The notes beneath the pieces are model-generated. The model ran no database searches. It had not been told where the DNA came from and worked only from the letters and a program-made list of their open reading frames with translations. From NCBI RefSeq assembly GCF_000317245.1, contig NZ_AJLJ01000207.1, positions 1 to 64,000 of the forward strand: 64,000 nt of DNA, in the 5' to 3' direction. Shown here piece by piece: positions 1-9,486 of this stretch (position 1 is the stretch's first letter; each line of letters begins with the position of its first letter). The DNA is from Fischerella muscicola SAG 1427-1 = PCC 73103 (lineage in GTDB: Bacteria; Cyanobacteriota; Cyanobacteriia; Cyanobacteriales; Nostocaceae). Made by a program: the position numbers and the translations under genes.

Positions 1-31
1 CTGATAACTGTTAACTGTCAAATGTCAACTA

Positions 32-1360
32 TTAAAGTTGTTGTGGCGCAGCAGTAGATGCATTGACGCTGTTCTGTTCTATGTAGCTATAAACTAGTCG
101 AGAAACTTGATTAATAAAAGACTTTGCTCTTTTATCACCAAAAGGTCTGCGAACCATGATTCCAGCTAGGTAGCGCTTACCTGTTGATGTTTGAATAATA
201 CCTGCATCTCCAAGAATAATCCCAAGTGTGCCTGTTTTGTGAGCTATTACCGCACCTTTACCAAGACCTGCTGGTAATAAGCTTCTATTCTCGACACGAC
301 GCATGATACCCAATGCTTGGGAACGACTTGCATCATTCAGTAATTGATTATTACTCAGCAAAGCACTTAATCTGACTAAATCTTTTGCACTAGTTGTGTT
401 GGTTCCCTTAAAGTCGCCTAATAGATTACGAATCACCGTATTTTGCAGTCCCCAACTCTGAAACCGCTGATTTAATCTTGCTTTACCACCCAAGCGATCA
501 ATAATCATATTGGTTGCAGTGTTATCGCTGATGGTAATCATCTTAGTGGCAGTTTCTAAAACACTCAGTTTAGCTCCTGGGCGTTTGTACTGCAATGTTC
601 CTGAACCTCCAGTCATCAAATCACGACGCATGACCAAAGTTTCGTTCAGTTTGACTCTACCTGCATCTACTTCCTGAAATAAAGCTACTAAGATCGGAAA
701 CTTAATGGTGCTAGCAGCTGGAAAGACCTTTTCTCCATTCAAATCTAGATAGTTACCTGTATCCAAATCTAGAAAGAATATCCCAGGTTGAAGATATTTA
801 TAGCGAGCCATCAATGCTTTAACTTGAGTATTTAACTGGGATATATCTTGACCTAAACGGATTCCTCCGACAAAGGAAGAAGCATCACCTATCTGAATAG
901 GAAATTGTTCTTCACTAGACTTGTTAGTTGCAGCTTGCTCAAATGAATTGTTAGATGTTACACGTTCAACTGATGAAAAGTTTACTATCCAGTGGGAAGA
1001 AGAATCTCCTTTAATCAGTAATTTATCTGGAGAAACTGTATAACCAGGAGCTAATTCAATTACCATTCTGGTAGTCTTACCATCAACTTGTCCAATCCGA
1101 ATTTCTTTGATTGCTGAACCAAAACTTTGACGAACTGTATCACGGTTGAAATTTGTTCCAGGTAAATCTAATACTATTCTTGTTGGATTTTTAATTAAAA
1201 AAGCTCTTGGTTGAACTCCAGAATCAGTTGTTAAATGTAGCTGATTTCGTGCCTGATCGAAGTTCCAAGATTGCAATCTAGCAGCTTTTATGGGAGAAGA
1301 TAGCAACACAACACTGACGACGCTAAGTAATAAAAAGCGTAATCTCATCTTGTTATTCAT
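32..1360 (-). CDS. AMIN-domain serine hydrolase of the beta-lactamase/PBP fold
   Basis: Secreted two-part protein of about 442 aa. The N-terminus has a hydrophobic signal segment ending near SPIKAA. An AMIN domain follows at about residues 30-130; this domain is known to target proteins to peptidoglycan or septa. The C-terminal half has the active-site set of class A beta-lactamase-like hydrolases: S-T-I-K (217-220), S-D-N (278-280) and K-T-G (375-377). The omega-loop glutamate motif (ExxLN) of true class A beta-lactamases is not visible between SDN and KTG, so a slow-turnover penicillin-binding or peptidoglycan-active role is as likely as antibiotic hydrolysis. An in-frame GTG lies 15 nt upstream; I chose the ATG at 1360. 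No operon partner is seen. Confidence 0.82.
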   Translation of the reverse strand: MNNKMRLRFLLLSVVSVVLLSSPIKAARLQSWNFDQARNQLHLTTDSGVQPRAFLIKNPTRIVLDLPGTNFNRDTVRQSFGSAIKEIRIGQVDGKTTRMVIELAPGYTVSPDKLLIKGDSSSHWIVNFSSVERVTSNNSFEQAATNKSSEEQFPIQIGDASSFVGGIRLGQDISQLNTQVKALMARYKYLQPGIFFLDLDTGNYLDLNGEKVFPAASTIKFPILVALFQEVDAGRVKLNETLVMRRDLMTGGSGTLQYKRPGAKLSVLETATKMITISDNTATNMIIDRLGGKARLNQRFQSWGLQNTVIRNLLGDFKGTNTTSAKDLVRLSALLSNNQLLNDASRSQALGIMRRVENRSLLPAGLGKGAVIAHKTGTLGIILGDAGIIQTSTGKRYLAGIMVRRPFGDKRAKSFINQVSRLVYSYIEQNSVNASTAAPQQL

Positions 1361-2024
1361 ATGATTTACTTGCACAGATTTTCAGATTTATCTCAGTAGA
1401 TCCGGAATAAATCTCAGTGTTATCCGAAAAAGTTAAAGGAATTATGAACCTGTTTTAAGGGCTAAAAACAGACGGTGAAATAACAAAATAGTTCCAAAGT
1501 TTTTAATATAATACTAAGTTCATACCTGCAATAAAATTGACAGGCAAGCAAAAATTACCATCCTAATGAATCCTCTGCGAAGTCAATAAGCTTAATTTTG
1601 TAATATTTATGCGATCGCACCTTTAATGTTGCATAAAAACTGATGATGTCAAATTTACGTGAAACTGCTTGTGCTTTGTTAGCATGTAGACATCATATCA
1701 GTATTCTTACAATTTTTAAGAAAAGATTAAGTTTCTCTGGAAAAAGACATAACTAACAGCAGATTTCAGGTAAATGAGGTATAAATTTTAAAAACAAAGC
1801 CACATACTAAAAGACTTTCAAACCTGTTCCCCGTTAAGAGTTCCCTGTTCCCTGCTGTATATCAACAATAACCAAACTCTGATTTTCACATTTAAGGTTA
1901 ATACCCTGCGTGTAGTTTTGCGTAAACCCTAAAGTATTGTACTTTTTGACCCATCTCAAAAAAAAATTTGTCAAACTTGTTGCAAAATCAAAAAATTGAG
2001 TATAATAGTGAAGTTGCCAATTAA
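1361..2024. other. AT-rich gene-free stretch
   Basis: No convincing coding sequence. It holds one HIP1 site, scattered A/T runs, a short repetitive GTTCCCTGTT-type stretch near 1828-1856, and the promoter of the downstream tRNA gene at its right end. Confidence 0.5.
1977..2006 (+). promoter_or_regulatory. Predicted promoter of tRNA-Leu
   Basis: A TATAAT -10 box lies at 2001-2006, about 18 bp before the tRNA 5' end. A TTGTTG -35-like element at 1977-1982 gives an 18-bp spacer. Confidence 0.55.
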
Positions 2025-2108
2025 GGGCGGGTGGCGAAACTGGTAGACGCACCACACTCAAAATGTGGCGAGCTTGCGCTCATAGGAGTTCGATTCTCCT
2101 CCTGCCCA
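2025..2108 (+). tRNA. tRNA-Leu (anticodon CAA)
   Basis: Type II tRNA of 84 nt. The acceptor arm GGGCGGG pairs with CCTGCCC (one G-T pair) and is followed by discriminator A. The anticodon stem CCACA/TGTGG closes the loop CTCAAAA with anticodon CAA. A long variable arm and the T-loop GTTCGATTC are present. CCA is not encoded. Confidence 0.95.
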
Positions 2109-2686
2109 CTTGTATAGTAAGTAAGAGATATCTTTTCTCTAGAAGTGATGTACACGCTCTTGCTACATACAATTTCTATGTTATTTTTCGGATTTGTCCA
2201 ATATTAAGGCTTGCGATCGCGATCGTTTTGAGTAACTACTCAACCATACCTCAACCTAAAACAGAGTCTCCTTGTAGTCCATTCCAGGCTGAACTATGGA
2301 TGGGAGGATGAGAAGGTGGAGGATGAGAAGGTATTTACAAAGATTATATTACTGCAACTACTAATTAAATAAAAGTATATCTTTCGTGCGTAATTCTCTT
2401 ATTTTTATCCGGACTATATCTGTGACATCTTGAATACTGCTTAGGGCAGATAAATCGCATACTCTTTAGAAATAATTTTGTCAAGTTATATTTTATACAA
2501 TGCTTTTTAGATAAAACTTCTTGTGTAATTTTTACTGTAATAACTGCTTATTAATAGTAACTGAATCTATGTGTAACAGCTAAAGACTGGAATTTAGATA
2601 ACTGACTCAACTTATTATTGTGGTGATATTTATGACTTTATTAAGAGAAAGCAACCGAGAAGTTAGCCTAAAACTTTTATTTGAAT
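2109..2686. other. Gene-free stretch
   Basis: No credible gene. It includes a GCGATCGCGATCG double HIP1-like site near 2213-2225 and a GGATGAGAAGGT direct repeat near 2306-2332. A 21-codon ORF at 2632-2697 has no convincing ribosome binding site. Confidence 0.45.
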
Positions 2687-2716
2687 TTGACGCCTGAAAG
2701 AAAAATGAATTATAAT
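2687..2716 (+). promoter_or_regulatory. Predicted sigma70-type promoter
   Basis: TTGACG (2687-2692), an 18-bp spacer and a perfect TATAAT (2711-2716). It would start a transcript near 2723, which meets a strong terminator at 2980-3013, giving an RNA of about 290 nt. Confidence 0.6.
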
Positions 2717-2821
2717 AAACACAGTACTACAAGCCGTAAAATCCAGTTATAGAGATAGGGTAGTGTAAGTTTTATTTTGTAATCAAAAATTGAGTTTTTA
2801 GTTCAGTTAAGGACAATTTTT

Positions 2822-3025
2822 ATGAGGCTAAAAAGATGGGAGTCTCCTCGCCGCCAAGGGAGAAATGATAAAGGAAAAGGCGGCTCTGCAAGAAAACGAC
2901 AATTGAAAAAGCAGCAGCAGACGCTAAGGCGCAAGCTGAAGACAGACAACGAAATCAATAAAAATAACAATCAGGGAACGGGGGAAGAAAATGTTAGCTT
3001 CCCCCTTTTTTTTGGGCTTTTTTAG
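2822..3025 (+). CDS. Small very basic hypothetical protein (67 aa)
   Basis: I do not recognise a family. The first 40 residues are rich in Arg, Lys and Gln with a GKGGSARKRQLKKQQQ-type stretch, which suggests nucleic-acid binding; the tail is hydrophobic (FPLFFGLF). An AAGGA ribosome binding site at 2809-2813 lies 8 nt before the ATG, which favours real translation. Oddly, the last third overlaps a rho-independent terminator and the stop codon falls about 10 nt beyond its T-run. The unit may instead be a non-coding RNA, or the message may lack a stop codon when terminated. Confidence 0.4.
   Translation: MRLKRWESPRRQGRNDKGKGGSARKRQLKKQQQTLRRKLKTDNEINKNNNQGTGEENVSFPLFFGLF
2980..3013 (+). terminator. 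Rho-independent-type terminator
   Basis: Perfect 8-bp stem GGGGGAAG (2980-2987) and CTTCCCCC (2998-3005) with a 10-nt loop, followed by eight T residues (3006-3013). Confidence 0.85.
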
Positions 3026-3547
3026 GATGATAAAAAACAAAGTTGTCAACTTTGGGTTACTAGGTGACAGTTATTGCACTAGCACAGTGCAAATAATCAA
3101 GTAGTCAATATTTTGCTTCGCAATAAAAATAACAGATTTAAACAAATTAACCTCTGGTAAATGTCCACATAATAAGTAGTGTAGACAGCTAAAAAACTGT
3201 TGTGATTGCTCAGTAATAGTTTTTACATAAAGAATTTGTTTTGCTTTCACAGAATCTTCATTAATGTTTGCAAAAAAATATTAAAGAAAATATAAAGAAA
3301 ACATGAAGTTTACTAAAAAGCTACTGACAAGGTACCAATGTGGAGTAAGGTAATATACAGATAGCTTGATTAAATTATTACCAGGGAAGCAGTAATTTAC
3401 TGTAATGACCATTGCATCTCCATGTGTTAACTACCTAGCTTTTCCCAAGTATTTCAAAAGCAAAACTTTTAGTTAAAGCTTGAGGTTTTATACGTTGGGG
3501 ATGATTTTGTAGTTATTTGATTTTATCTGTGACACAAGGAGTGACTT
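3026..3547. other. Intergenic region before the polysaccharide locus
   Basis: No ORF with a convincing start. It is AT-rich and probably holds the promoter and leader of the polysaccharide locus, but no box pair stands out. The only clear signal is the AAGGAG ribosome binding site at its right end. Confidence 0.45.
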
Positions 3548-4363
3548 ATGGTAGGAAGAACTTTTCTACCTATTCAGAAAGTGCTAGAGTTCCCAATTAC
3601 TGCCTTACGTTTTGATGAACAAATACAGACGATACTGAGGTGGGCGATCGCACGCGAGAGTAAGACTGTATGTGTAGCCAATGTGCATATGCTCATGGAA
3701 GCCCATTGGAATCCAGAGTTCGCTAGCATATTGCAGAATGCAGACTTAGTCACTCCTGATGGTATGCCTTTAGTTTGGATGATGAGGCTTCAAGGAGCGC
3801 GATACCAAGACCGTGTAGCGGGAATGGATATTTTACAAGCATCATGTCAGCTAGCTCAAACACTTGGCGTAAGTGTTTTTTTTCTGGGTTCTCAAACCGA
3901 AATTTTGTCTCGAATGAAGACAAGGTTAGAGACTGAATTCCCTAATCTCAAGATTGCTGCCATGGAATCTTTACCGTTTCGTCCATTAACAACCAAAGAA
4001 GATGAAGCCTTAATCCAAAAGATTAACTCTAGTAGCGCTGGTATAGTCTTTGTTTCTTTAGGCTGTCCCAAACAAGAAAGGTGGATGGATCAGCATCAGG
4101 GTAAAATTCAGTCAGTGATGATTGGCTTGGGTGGGGTATTTCCGGTATATGCAGGGATTCACAAAAGAGCGCCACGGATGGTGCGAGATTTAGGTTTTGA
4201 ATGGTTATATAGATGGATTCAAGAACCCCGTCGCCTTTGGAATCGCTATATGACGACAATCCCACCCTTTTTGTTACTAGCTTTGAAGCAATTATTGATG
4301 TCGAGTTCATTTAGTACTCCATTTCATATTCGCGAACGTTATTTGGGATGGAGAGTTGAGTGA
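3548..4363 (+). CDS. WecG/TagA/CpsF family glycosyltransferase
   Basis: 271 aa, the usual length for this GT26 family, which transfers N-acetylmannosamine-type sugars from UDP donors to a lipid-linked acceptor at the cytoplasmic face of the membrane. Family marks are visible: the VANVHMLMEA stretch, TPDGMPLVW, FLGSQ, the VSLGCPKQERWM motif and GVGG/GLGG-type FPVYAG near the C-terminus. An AAGGAG ribosome binding site sits 7 nt before the ATG. It opens the + strand polysaccharide locus and probably makes an early linkage sugar. UDP-GlcNAc 2-epimerase (42350-43465) could supply a ManNAc-type precursor, but that link is inferred. Confidence 0.9.
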   Translation: MVGRTFLPIQKVLEFPITALRFDEQIQTILRWAIARESKTVCVANVHMLMEAHWNPEFASILQNADLVTPDGMPLVWMMRLQGARYQDRVAGMDILQASCQLAQTLGVSVFFLGSQTEILSRMKTRLETEFPNLKIAAMESLPFRPLTTKEDEALIQKINSSSAGIVFVSLGCPKQERWMDQHQGKIQSVMIGLGGVFPVYAGIHKRAPRMVRDLGFEWLYRWIQEPRRLWNRYMTTIPPFLLLALKQLLMSSSFSTPFHIRERYLGWRVE

Positions 4364-4731
4364 TTGTGAACAACTAATATTTTCCATTCTTGCCAGGAAA
4401 ATTTCTATCCCAAGGGAGGTTGTGTGACTAAATCAAAGTTTCGGCTTACAGTTCCTGTTCAACCTCCACTCGGATGTACCCAAAAATCTTCCACTTCCGT
4501 CATTATTTATCTTCGTGTTGTTGTGCTGAATTGATTGGTGAGAATCTGCTTCAGTAGATTTTTTTCGGAAAGACTCTGGTATAGATTACAAAATATTTCC
4601 TGATATGAGAATTCCTGAGAGAAGTAACTGAAGGGGCAAATAAAAACAGTATTTTTTCTGAGAGGTTAAGTCACCTAAGCTGCAAACTAGCAAGCTTTGT
4701 CCAAGTTGATGTAACACACACGGATAAGTAG
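4364..4731. other. Intergenic region
   Basis: No gene seen. A 368-bp gap between the WecG-like gene and the ABC exporter genes, which could hold a second promoter; no clear boxes were found. Confidence 0.4.
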
Positions 4732-5559
4732 ATGAAGACAAACGAACTAATTATTGAGGCAGGTCGCACTGAAAGGCAGTACTGGCAAGATCTATGGAAA
4801 TACAGAGAACTTTTCTACTTTCTCGCGTGGCGTGATATCTTAGTGCGCTACAAGCAAACTGTCATTGGCATGGCTTGGGCATTGATTCGCCCATTTCTCA
4901 CAATGATAGTATTTACTGTTGTGTTTGGAAATTTGGCAAAGCTGCCCAGTGAAGGTGATACGCCTTACCCAATTCTAGTTTATGCGGCAATGTTACCCTG
5001 GCAGTTTTTCTCTGGTGCGCTGAGTGAATGCAGTAACAGCTTAATTAACAATGCCAACTTACTTTCTAAAGTCTACTTTCCGCGTTTGATTGTGCCAACT
5101 TCGGCGGTAATTGTCAGTTTTGTAGACTTCATGATTTCTGGCATTATTTTGCTGGGGTTGATGGCTTGGTACAACTTTGTGCCTGATTGGCGCATTCTCA
5201 CATTACCACTATTTATTCTGATTGCCTTTGCAGCCTCGATGGGTGTGGGATTATGGCTAGCGGCTTTAACTGTCGAGTATCGAGATTTCCGCTACATAGT
5301 ACCTTTTATCGTCCAGTTTGGTCTGTATATTTCTCCAGTCGGTTTTAGCAGCAAGATTGTCCCAGAACAATGGCGCTTGCTGTATTCCCTCAACCCAATG
5401 GTAGGAGTAATCGATGGTTTTCGTTGGGCAATTTTGGGTGGGGAGTCGCAGGTATATGTTCCTGGGTTTGCACTGTCTCTAATGATTGTGATTCTACTTC
5501 TAGGAAGCGGTATTTGGTATTTCCGCAAGATGGAACGTACTTTTGCTGACGTAATTTAA
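4732..5559 (+). CDS. ABC-2 type polysaccharide export permease (Wzm-like)
   Basis: 275 aa, typical for the ABC-2 membrane subunit that exports O-antigen, capsule or teichoic acid polymers. It has the family N-terminus (YRELFYFLAWRDILVRYKQT) followed by about six hydrophobic segments and the conserved LNPMVGVIDGFRW-type motif before the last membrane helix. The gene is followed after 28 bp by its ATPase partner. Together they would move lipid-linked glycan across the inner membrane. Confidence 0.93.
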   Translation: MKTNELIIEAGRTERQYWQDLWKYRELFYFLAWRDILVRYKQTVIGMAWALIRPFLTMIVFTVVFGNLAKLPSEGDTPYPILVYAAMLPWQFFSGALSECSNSLINNANLLSKVYFPRLIVPTSAVIVSFVDFMISGIILLGLMAWYNFVPDWRILTLPLFILIAFAASMGVGLWLAALTVEYRDFRYIVPFIVQFGLYISPVGFSSKIVPEQWRLLYSLNPMVGVIDGFRWAILGGESQVYVPGFALSLMIVILLLGSGIWYFRKMERTFADVI

Positions 5560-5587
5560 GTATGTGGTTGAAGTAGGAGTTAGGCAA

Positions 5588-6877
5588 ATGTCAGATAGTG
5601 TAATCCGGGTTGAGAAACTAAGTAAAAAGTACGTCCTGAGTCACCAACAAAAAGGACAAAGCAGCTATAAATCTTTGCGGGAAGTTATCAGTAATAAAGC
5701 ACAATTGCTAGGTAAAAAACTGCTCAAGCCTTCTGGTAAGGAAATATATAATCCAAGCATTGAAGAATTTTGGGCTTTAAAGGATGTGTCGTTTGAAATT
5801 AACCAAGGCGACAGAGTAGGGATTATTGGTCGTAATGGCGCTGGGAAATCAACGCTGCTGAAAATTCTCAGCAGAATTACAGAACCTACGAACGGAAGAA
5901 TCAAAATTAATGGAAGAGTAGCAAGTTTATTGGAAGTTGGGACGGGTTTTCATCCAGAATTGACTGGTAGAGAAAATATTTTTCTCAATGGTGCAATTCT
6001 GGGAATGAGCAAGGTTGAAATTCAACGGAAATTTGATGAAATTGTCGATTTCGCAGAAGTTGAGAAGTTTTTAGATACGCCTGTGAAGCGATATTCGTCA
6101 GGAATGTATGTAAGGTTGGCTTTTGCAGTAGCTGCTCACTTAGATCCAGAGATTTTGATTGTAGATGAAGTGCTGGCAGTGGGAGATGTACAATTCCAAA
6201 AAAAATGCCTTGGTAAGATGCAGGACGTATCGAAGGATCAAGGTAGAACTGTTCTATTTGTTAGTCATAACATGGATGCAATCCAACGGTTATGCTCTCA
6301 ATGTGTAATGCTTGAACGTGGTCGAGTAACCGCGCAAGGTGACACGGATAGTATTGTAACGCGCTATATGTCGAATAATTCCACCATAGAATCCTCGCCT
6401 AATCAATGGATTGATTTATCAGATGTAAGGCGAACTGGAAATGGAAAAGCCCGCTTTGTAGGAGTTAAATACAGTAGCCTCAATCAGGAAGTTGCATTTC
6501 AACCATATTCATATGGTCCTCTTGAATTTTCATTAGCTATTGAGTCGAATTCATCACAGTCTATTGGGAGTCTTGCAGTTAACATATCTAACCAAACAGG
6601 AACTCTTTTGATTAATGCTGACACTGTTTCGAGGGGTCAAACAACATTTCTCCGCAATGGTCGCAATATAGTTAAATTCAGACTTAATGATTTATATCTG
6701 AAAGAAGGGATTTATATTGTTGGATTGTGGCTTGAAAAAACTGGTACTGGACATGAAATATTGGACTATCTTGAACTTGCATTTGAAATAGAGATAGTTA
6801 ATCTGGGAGACGAAACATTTGGCGTAAAAACACCAGGTTTGGTGCCATGCCAATTTAGTCTCCTAGAGGTTACCTAG
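5588..6877 (+). CDS. Polysaccharide ABC exporter ATPase (Wzt-like) with C-terminal substrate domain
   Basis: 429 aa from the chosen ATG; a GTG in frame at 5564 would add 8 residues, but a GGAG ribosome binding site fits 5588. The nucleotide-binding domain has Walker A GRNGAGKST, signature YSSGM and Walker B ILIVDEVLAVGD, then the H-loop FVSHN. About 160 residues after the ABC domain form a beta-rich region resembling the Wzt C-terminal domain, which in O-antigen exporters binds the capped non-reducing end. This suggests export of a terminally modified polymer. It is coupled to the permease just upstream. Confidence 0.93.
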   Translation: MSDSVIRVEKLSKKYVLSHQQKGQSSYKSLREVISNKAQLLGKKLLKPSGKEIYNPSIEEFWALKDVSFEINQGDRVGIIGRNGAGKSTLLKILSRITEPTNGRIKINGRVASLLEVGTGFHPELTGRENIFLNGAILGMSKVEIQRKFDEIVDFAEVEKFLDTPVKRYSSGMYVRLAFAVAAHLDPEILIVDEVLAVGDVQFQKKCLGKMQDVSKDQGRTVLFVSHNMDAIQRLCSQCVMLERGRVTAQGDTDSIVTRYMSNNSTIESSPNQWIDLSDVRRTGNGKARFVGVKYSSLNQEVAFQPYSYGPLEFSLAIESNSSQSIGSLAVNISNQTGTLLINADTVSRGQTTFLRNGRNIVKFRLNDLYLKEGIYIVGLWLEKTGTGHEILDYLELAFEIEIVNLGDETFGVKTPGLVPCQFSLLEVT

Positions 6878-6942
6878 CTTGTGTTAGTCATTCACTGGAA
6901 TTCATAAACGTAGACTAATTTTAATTATTAATAGACTCAGCT

Positions 6943-7911
6943 ATGTCACTATCAACACCTATAGGCTTTATTATTTTTAATCGCCCCGATCTAACGGAAC
7001 GGGTATTTGCCACTATTGCCCAAGTCAAGCCAAAAAAACTGCTTGTGATTGCAGATGGACCACGCTTTTCTGAAGAAGCAGAAAAATGCCATAAAGCTAG
7101 AGCAGTTATTCAGAAAGTAGATTGGGACTGCGAAGTTTTAACTAACTTCTCGGACGTAAACTTAGGATGTGGAAGACGCCCAGCAAGTGGAATTGATTGG
7201 ATTTTTTCCCAGGTTGAAGAAGCTATCATCTTAGAAGATGACCTCCTTCCATCACCATCCTTCTTTTACTTTTGTCAGGAACTCCTTGAATATTATCGAC
7301 ATGATGAACGCATTATGCTGATTAGTGGTGATAACTATCAGGATAGTCAAAGCCGAACTGATTATAGTTACTACTTTTCACAATATGCTCTAACTTGCGG
7401 CTGGGCTTCTTGGCGAAGAGCCTGGAAACATTATGACTATCAAATGAAAAGTTGGCCTGAGTTTAAACAAGCAGGCTTGCTTGATTTTGTTTTCCCAGAT
7501 TCTTATCAACAAAAATACTGGATGAGTGTATTCGATAACATGTATGAAGATCCGGAAGTAATAGCTGCTTGGGATTATCAATGGCTTTATGCTTGTTTTG
7601 CTCAGAGTGGGTTATGCATTGTACCAAATTCAAACTTAATATCTAACATTGGCTTTCGCTCTGACGCAACACATATAACTAATGAACTTGATCGTCGAGC
7701 AAATTTGCCAACTAATGATATTTGGAAAATCAAACATCCTCCTTTTGTAGTTATAAATCGAGAAGCTGATAATTACGATTTTGATTTGATACATGGAGGC
7801 AAAGAGATGAAAGAAAGTGAAAAATTTATTTCCAAAATAAGCAGAAAAATATCTTCGATAAAAAGAAGAGTAAAAAGTAAATTTTTGAACTTCTTGCCTG
7901 TACATACATAA
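6943..7911 (+). CDS. Glycosyltransferase, GT2-like (GT-A fold)
   Basis: 322 aa. The start resembles proteins of the 'sugar transferase / hemolytic protein HlpA-like' group: IGFIIFNRPDLTERVF, then LVIADGPR. An EDD motif in IILEDDLLPSPSFF is the likely metal/nucleotide-sugar site, and CGWASWRRAW follows in the acceptor region. The C-terminus is Lys/Ser-rich. Donor and acceptor cannot be told from sequence. It follows the ABC exporter by 65 bp. Confidence 0.8.
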   Translation: MSLSTPIGFIIFNRPDLTERVFATIAQVKPKKLLVIADGPRFSEEAEKCHKARAVIQKVDWDCEVLTNFSDVNLGCGRRPASGIDWIFSQVEEAIILEDDLLPSPSFFYFCQELLEYYRHDERIMLISGDNYQDSQSRTDYSYYFSQYALTCGWASWRRAWKHYDYQMKSWPEFKQAGLLDFVFPDSYQQKYWMSVFDNMYEDPEVIAAWDYQWLYACFAQSGLCIVPNSNLISNIGFRSDATHITNELDRRANLPTNDIWKIKHPPFVVINREADNYDFDLIHGGKEMKESEKFISKISRKISSIKRRVKSKFLNFLPVHT

Positions 7912-8019
7912 GTAAATATTGCGCTCACAAGATGAGAAATTAAATTAAGCAATAAAATCATTCATTAAGTATATGTTGAATTTTATTATTTGCACCCACT
8001 TAGCAGATTTTTTGAGAAT

Positions 8020-9291
8020 ATGTTGCTTAATATAGATGATTACAAAATTCCTCTCTCAAACTTCATAAAAGTAATACATATCAACCAATCTGATATTGCT
8101 GGTGGAGCAGCGATCGCAGGCTATCGACTACATCAAGGCTTGCTAGCTCAAGGCGTAGACTCACGACTACTTGTGGGTAGAGTTGAAACTAACAGCGAAC
8201 GCATAGCCACTATTCCAAGCAACCACCGTATTGAGAACCAACTCTTACGTGTTACTTCACGTCTTGGCTTTAACTATCTCAACCTGATTAGTAGTTTTGA
8301 TATTCCTAAGCAGAGTTTCTACAAAGAAGCAGATGTTATTAACTTTCATAACCTGCATACTGGTTATTTCAACTATTTGGCAATTCCTTCACTAACTGAA
8401 AGTAAACCTGCTGTTTTCACCCTCCATGATATGTGGAGTTTTACAGGCCATTGTGCCTATAGCTATGATTGTAGTCGCTGGAAAAATGGTTGCGGAAAAT
8501 GTCCTTACCTAGATAGTTATCCTGCTGTTGTTAGAGATAACACAAATATTGAATGGAAACTTAAAAATTGGGTTTACAGGCGCTCGAACCTAACGATTGT
8601 GACTCCTAGTTATTGGCTAACAAAACTAGCTCAACAGAGTATGCTTAATTGCTTCTCTATTCATCATATCCCTTATGGCATTGACACGGAAGCCTATCAA
8701 CCTCTTGACCCTCTAAAGTGTCGCTTCCTATTGGGTATCCCAACTGGCAAAAAAGTTGTGATGTTTGGGGCTGAAAGTCTCAAAGATTCACGCAAAGGTG
8801 GTGATTTGTTGCTGAAGGCATTGCAAAAATTACCCCTATCCCTCAAAACTGAAACTGTACTTTTAACTATAGGTAAGGCAGGTGAAGCTGTTTCTGAAGC
8901 AGTGGGGATAACTACTCTAAATCTTGGTTATGTCAGTAGCGATCGCCTGAAATCTATTGCTTATTCTGCCGCAGATTTATTTATTTTTCCTACTCGTGCT
9001 GATAACCTTCCCCTAGTATTGCAAGAAAGCATGGCATGTGGTACACCGATGGTTTCATTCAAAATAGGTGGTGTTCCTGATTTAGTGCGTCCAGGAATCA
9101 CAGGCTATTTAGCCACACCAGAAGATGCTGATGATTTTTGTAAAGGGATTATAGAGCTATTAGAAGATGAAAATTTACGCGATTCTATGAGTCAAAATTG
9201 TCGAGCTATCGCTATTGAGGAATACCCTCTAGAATTACAGGCTAAACAATACATCGAGTTGTACAACCATATTTTAGAAAAATTTAAATAA
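8020..9291 (+). CDS. Glycosyltransferase family 4 with Cys-rich insertion
   Basis: About 423 aa from ATG 8020; a TTG at 7990 would add 10 residues. It shows a GT-B fold with the Rossmann start VIHINQSDIAGGAAIAG and a C-terminal donor-binding domain carrying NLPLVLQESMACGTP, the region of the E-x7-E motif. Between them HDMWSFTGHCAYSYDCSRW is followed by GCGKCP, a four-Cys cluster that may bind metal. It is a retaining transferase of the polysaccharide locus; sugar specificity unknown. Confidence 0.86.
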   Translation: MLLNIDDYKIPLSNFIKVIHINQSDIAGGAAIAGYRLHQGLLAQGVDSRLLVGRVETNSERIATIPSNHRIENQLLRVTSRLGFNYLNLISSFDIPKQSFYKEADVINFHNLHTGYFNYLAIPSLTESKPAVFTLHDMWSFTGHCAYSYDCSRWKNGCGKCPYLDSYPAVVRDNTNIEWKLKNWVYRRSNLTIVTPSYWLTKLAQQSMLNCFSIHHIPYGIDTEAYQPLDPLKCRFLLGIPTGKKVVMFGAESLKDSRKGGDLLLKALQKLPLSLKTETVLLTIGKAGEAVSEAVGITTLNLGYVSSDRLKSIAYSAADLFIFPTRADNLPLVLQESMACGTPMVSFKIGGVPDLVRPGITGYLATPEDADDFCKGIIELLEDENLRDSMSQNCRAIAIEEYPLELQAKQYIELYNHILEKFK

Positions 9292-9486
9292 ATCATAATT
9301 TAATGTTAATCAATAAAAGATTAATTTTAAATATACGAAATATTTATGAAATTAGAACAAAATAATTTTCGATTAATTATGATGATTTGGAAATTATCAA
9401 AACATAACATAGCAAGGAGTTGTACAAAAGGATAGTTCAGTGAATTTATTAACATCAAAAATTGTATCATTTCAAATAATTAAATC

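Noticed and set aside
2063..2311. 82-codon ORF starting in the tRNA-Leu gene
   Set aside because: Overlaps the tRNA and lacks coding features.
2632..2697. 21-codon ORF just before the small transcript
   Set aside because: No ribosome binding site, and it overlaps the predicted promoter; too short to support.
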